Source: Thermohalobaculum sp039817245 (lineage in GTDB: Bacteria > Pseudomonadota > Alphaproteobacteria > Rhodobacterales > Rhodobacteraceae). From it: a stretch of 5,068 nucleotides of DNA. Numbering within the stretch: position 1 is the first letter of the stretch; every line of letters starts with the position of its first letter. The position numbers and the translations under genes are program-made. Location of the stretch: NCBI GenBank assembly GCA_039817245.1, contig JBCBWF010000366.1:1-5068 (forward strand), written 5' to 3'. Shown here piece after piece: positions 4,390 through 5,068 of this stretch. The notes beneath the pieces were generated by a model. That model worked only from the letters and a program-made list of their open reading frames with translations. It ran no database searches and had not been told where the DNA came from.

Positions 4390-5068
4390 GGGCGCACTCC
4401 TGTCGTTGCTGCGGTCTGCACCGCGTTCCCGGCCGCGCTCGCGGCCACCGCTTCCGCGCCCATCACGGCCGCGATGTATGGCCCGGGCTCGAGCAGCCCC
4501 TCTGCCGCCGCCTCGGCAGCCGCGATGAAAGGCGCGGGCCACAGCCCCATCACGAGCGAGAGCCCGATCAGCCCGACGATGGGCGCGACGAGGAGCGGGC
4601 GCGCGCCGGCGGGCAGCGCGCTCAGCGATCGCGCGCGGCCCGCGGGGTGGGGCTTCAGATACCCCTGCACCCAGATCTTCGTCATGGAGAAGAGCGTGAA
4701 GAGGCCGACGCCGAGCACCGCGAAGACCGCGAGCCAGTCCGCTGTCTCTGCGCCCGCCTGCACCAGCGTGAGCTTGCCCCAGAAGCCCGAGAAGGGCGGC
4801 AGGCCCGCCATGCCGAGGGCGGCCACGAGGAAAAGCACAGAGAGCGCCGGCGAGGCCGCGTAAAGCCCGCCCGACTGTGCCAGCGCGAAGGAGCCCGTCA
4901 GCCGCCGCCCCACGCCCGCGATCAGGAACAGCACCGATTTCACGATGATGTTGTGGACCATGTAGAGGATCGCCCCCATCAGCGCGAGCGGGGAGGCCAG
5001 CGCGAGGCCGAGCGCGATGTAGCCCACCTGGCTGAGGATGTGGAAGGAGAGGACATCCTCTCCTTCCA
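4386..5068 (-). CDS. mrpD: Na+/H+ antiporter subunit D (MrpD/MnhD/PhaD), C-terminal part
   Basis: The frame is open through the right edge, so about 226 C-terminal residues are seen of a protein usually near 500. It belongs to the proton-translocating family shared with complex I subunits NuoL/M/N. Recognisable blocks in order: VLSFHILSQVGYIALGLALA (helix motif next to the proton path), YMVHNIIVKSVLFLIAG with the conserved His and Lys, GMAGLPPFSGFWGKL, then FTLFSMTKIW, followed by further hydrophobic helices. The tail after about 4480 is an Ala-rich extension ending TTGVRP. GTG at 5027 is an internal valine codon, not a start. Upstream of VLSFH the family expects D-[LIV]-K-[RK], but the window encodes E-G-E-D. 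That stretch is half of a perfect inverted repeat at the window end, so the last ~14 bases may not be genuine gene sequence. The operon promoter and subunits A-C must lie beyond the right edge. Confidence 0.93.
   Translation of the reverse strand, partial: EGEDVLSFHILSQVGYIALGLALASPLALMGAILYMVHNIIVKSVLFLIAGVGRRLTGSFALAQSGGLYAASPALSVLFLVAALGMAGLPPFSGFWGKLTLVQAGAETADWLAVFAVLGVGLFTLFSMTKIWVQGYLKPHPAGRARSLSALPAGARPLLVAPIVGLIGLSLVMGLWPAPFIAAAEAAAEGLLEPGPYIAAVMGAEAVAASAAGNAVQTAATTGVRP
5041..5068. repeat. Perfect 13-bp inverted repeat at the window end
   Basis: TGGAAGGAGAGGA (5041-5053), a two-base CA spacer and TCCTCTCCTTCCA (5056-5068) form an exact palindromic hairpin inside mrpD that finishes on the last base of the window. 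The inner arm encodes conserved MrpD residues (L-S-F-H region); the outer arm is its reverse complement and replaces the expected conserved residues. A fold-back sequencing or assembly artefact at a contig end is the simplest explanation; a natural hairpin is possible. Confidence 0.9.

Noticed and set aside
4000..4863. 287-codon plus-strand open frame opposite mrpE/mrpD
   Set aside because: Low-complexity charged product with no motifs; the minus strand encodes well-recognised antiporter subunits.
1..5068. Mobile element, CRISPR array, tRNA or rRNA
   Set aside because: I found no transposase or integrase, no direct-repeat array, no tRNA-like cloverleaf and no rRNA sequence; base composition looks uniform across the genes.

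Overview
This is a GC-rich (high third-position GC), densely packed window with ATGA/GTGA gene overlaps. It looks like an alphaproteobacterial chromosome: an ECF sigma factor with a membrane anti-sigma factor, a DUF2333 protein, and a Mrp-type antiporter operon. I cannot place it to genus from sequence alone.

Layout. (1) Positions 1-1518, minus strand: a three-gene unit read right to left. A small DUF1127-like protein with an Ala/Pro-rich tail comes first (1518-1120). A DUF2333 membrane protein follows (1123-149, GTG start, 4-base overlap). Last is the first 35 codons of an unknown small protein that runs off the left edge (105-1). (2) Positions 1519-1777: a divergent intergenic region. (3) Positions 1778-3219, plus strand: an ECF sigma factor and its one-pass membrane anti-sigma factor, coupled by an ATGA overlap. 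(4) Positions 3241-3270: a hairpin with a pyrimidine/T-rich tract on both sides, apparently a shared bidirectional terminator. (5) Positions 3264-5068, minus strand: the distal part of a Mrp/Mnh/Pha multisubunit cation/proton antiporter operon in the order D (partial)-E-F-G, every junction a 4-base stop/start overlap.

The main observation is in the divergent intergenic region. Each strand carries the same promoter-like element, GGGAY followed by exactly 17 bases and CGTCTCA, and each copy points at one of the two divergent units. The spacing and the -10-like CGTC core are typical of ECF sigma promoters. The likely reading is that the sigma factor at 1778 controls both its own operon and the DUF1127-like/DUF2333 operon opposite. 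That would make the region a small self-contained envelope-stress module: signal, membrane anti-sigma factor, ECF sigma factor, then a membrane protein of unknown function. The Mrp operon converges on the module and is insulated from it by the terminator, so no regulatory link is visible there.

The last 28 bases form a perfect 13-bp inverted repeat that replaces a conserved MrpD motif. This end is suspect as a fold-back assembly or library artefact.
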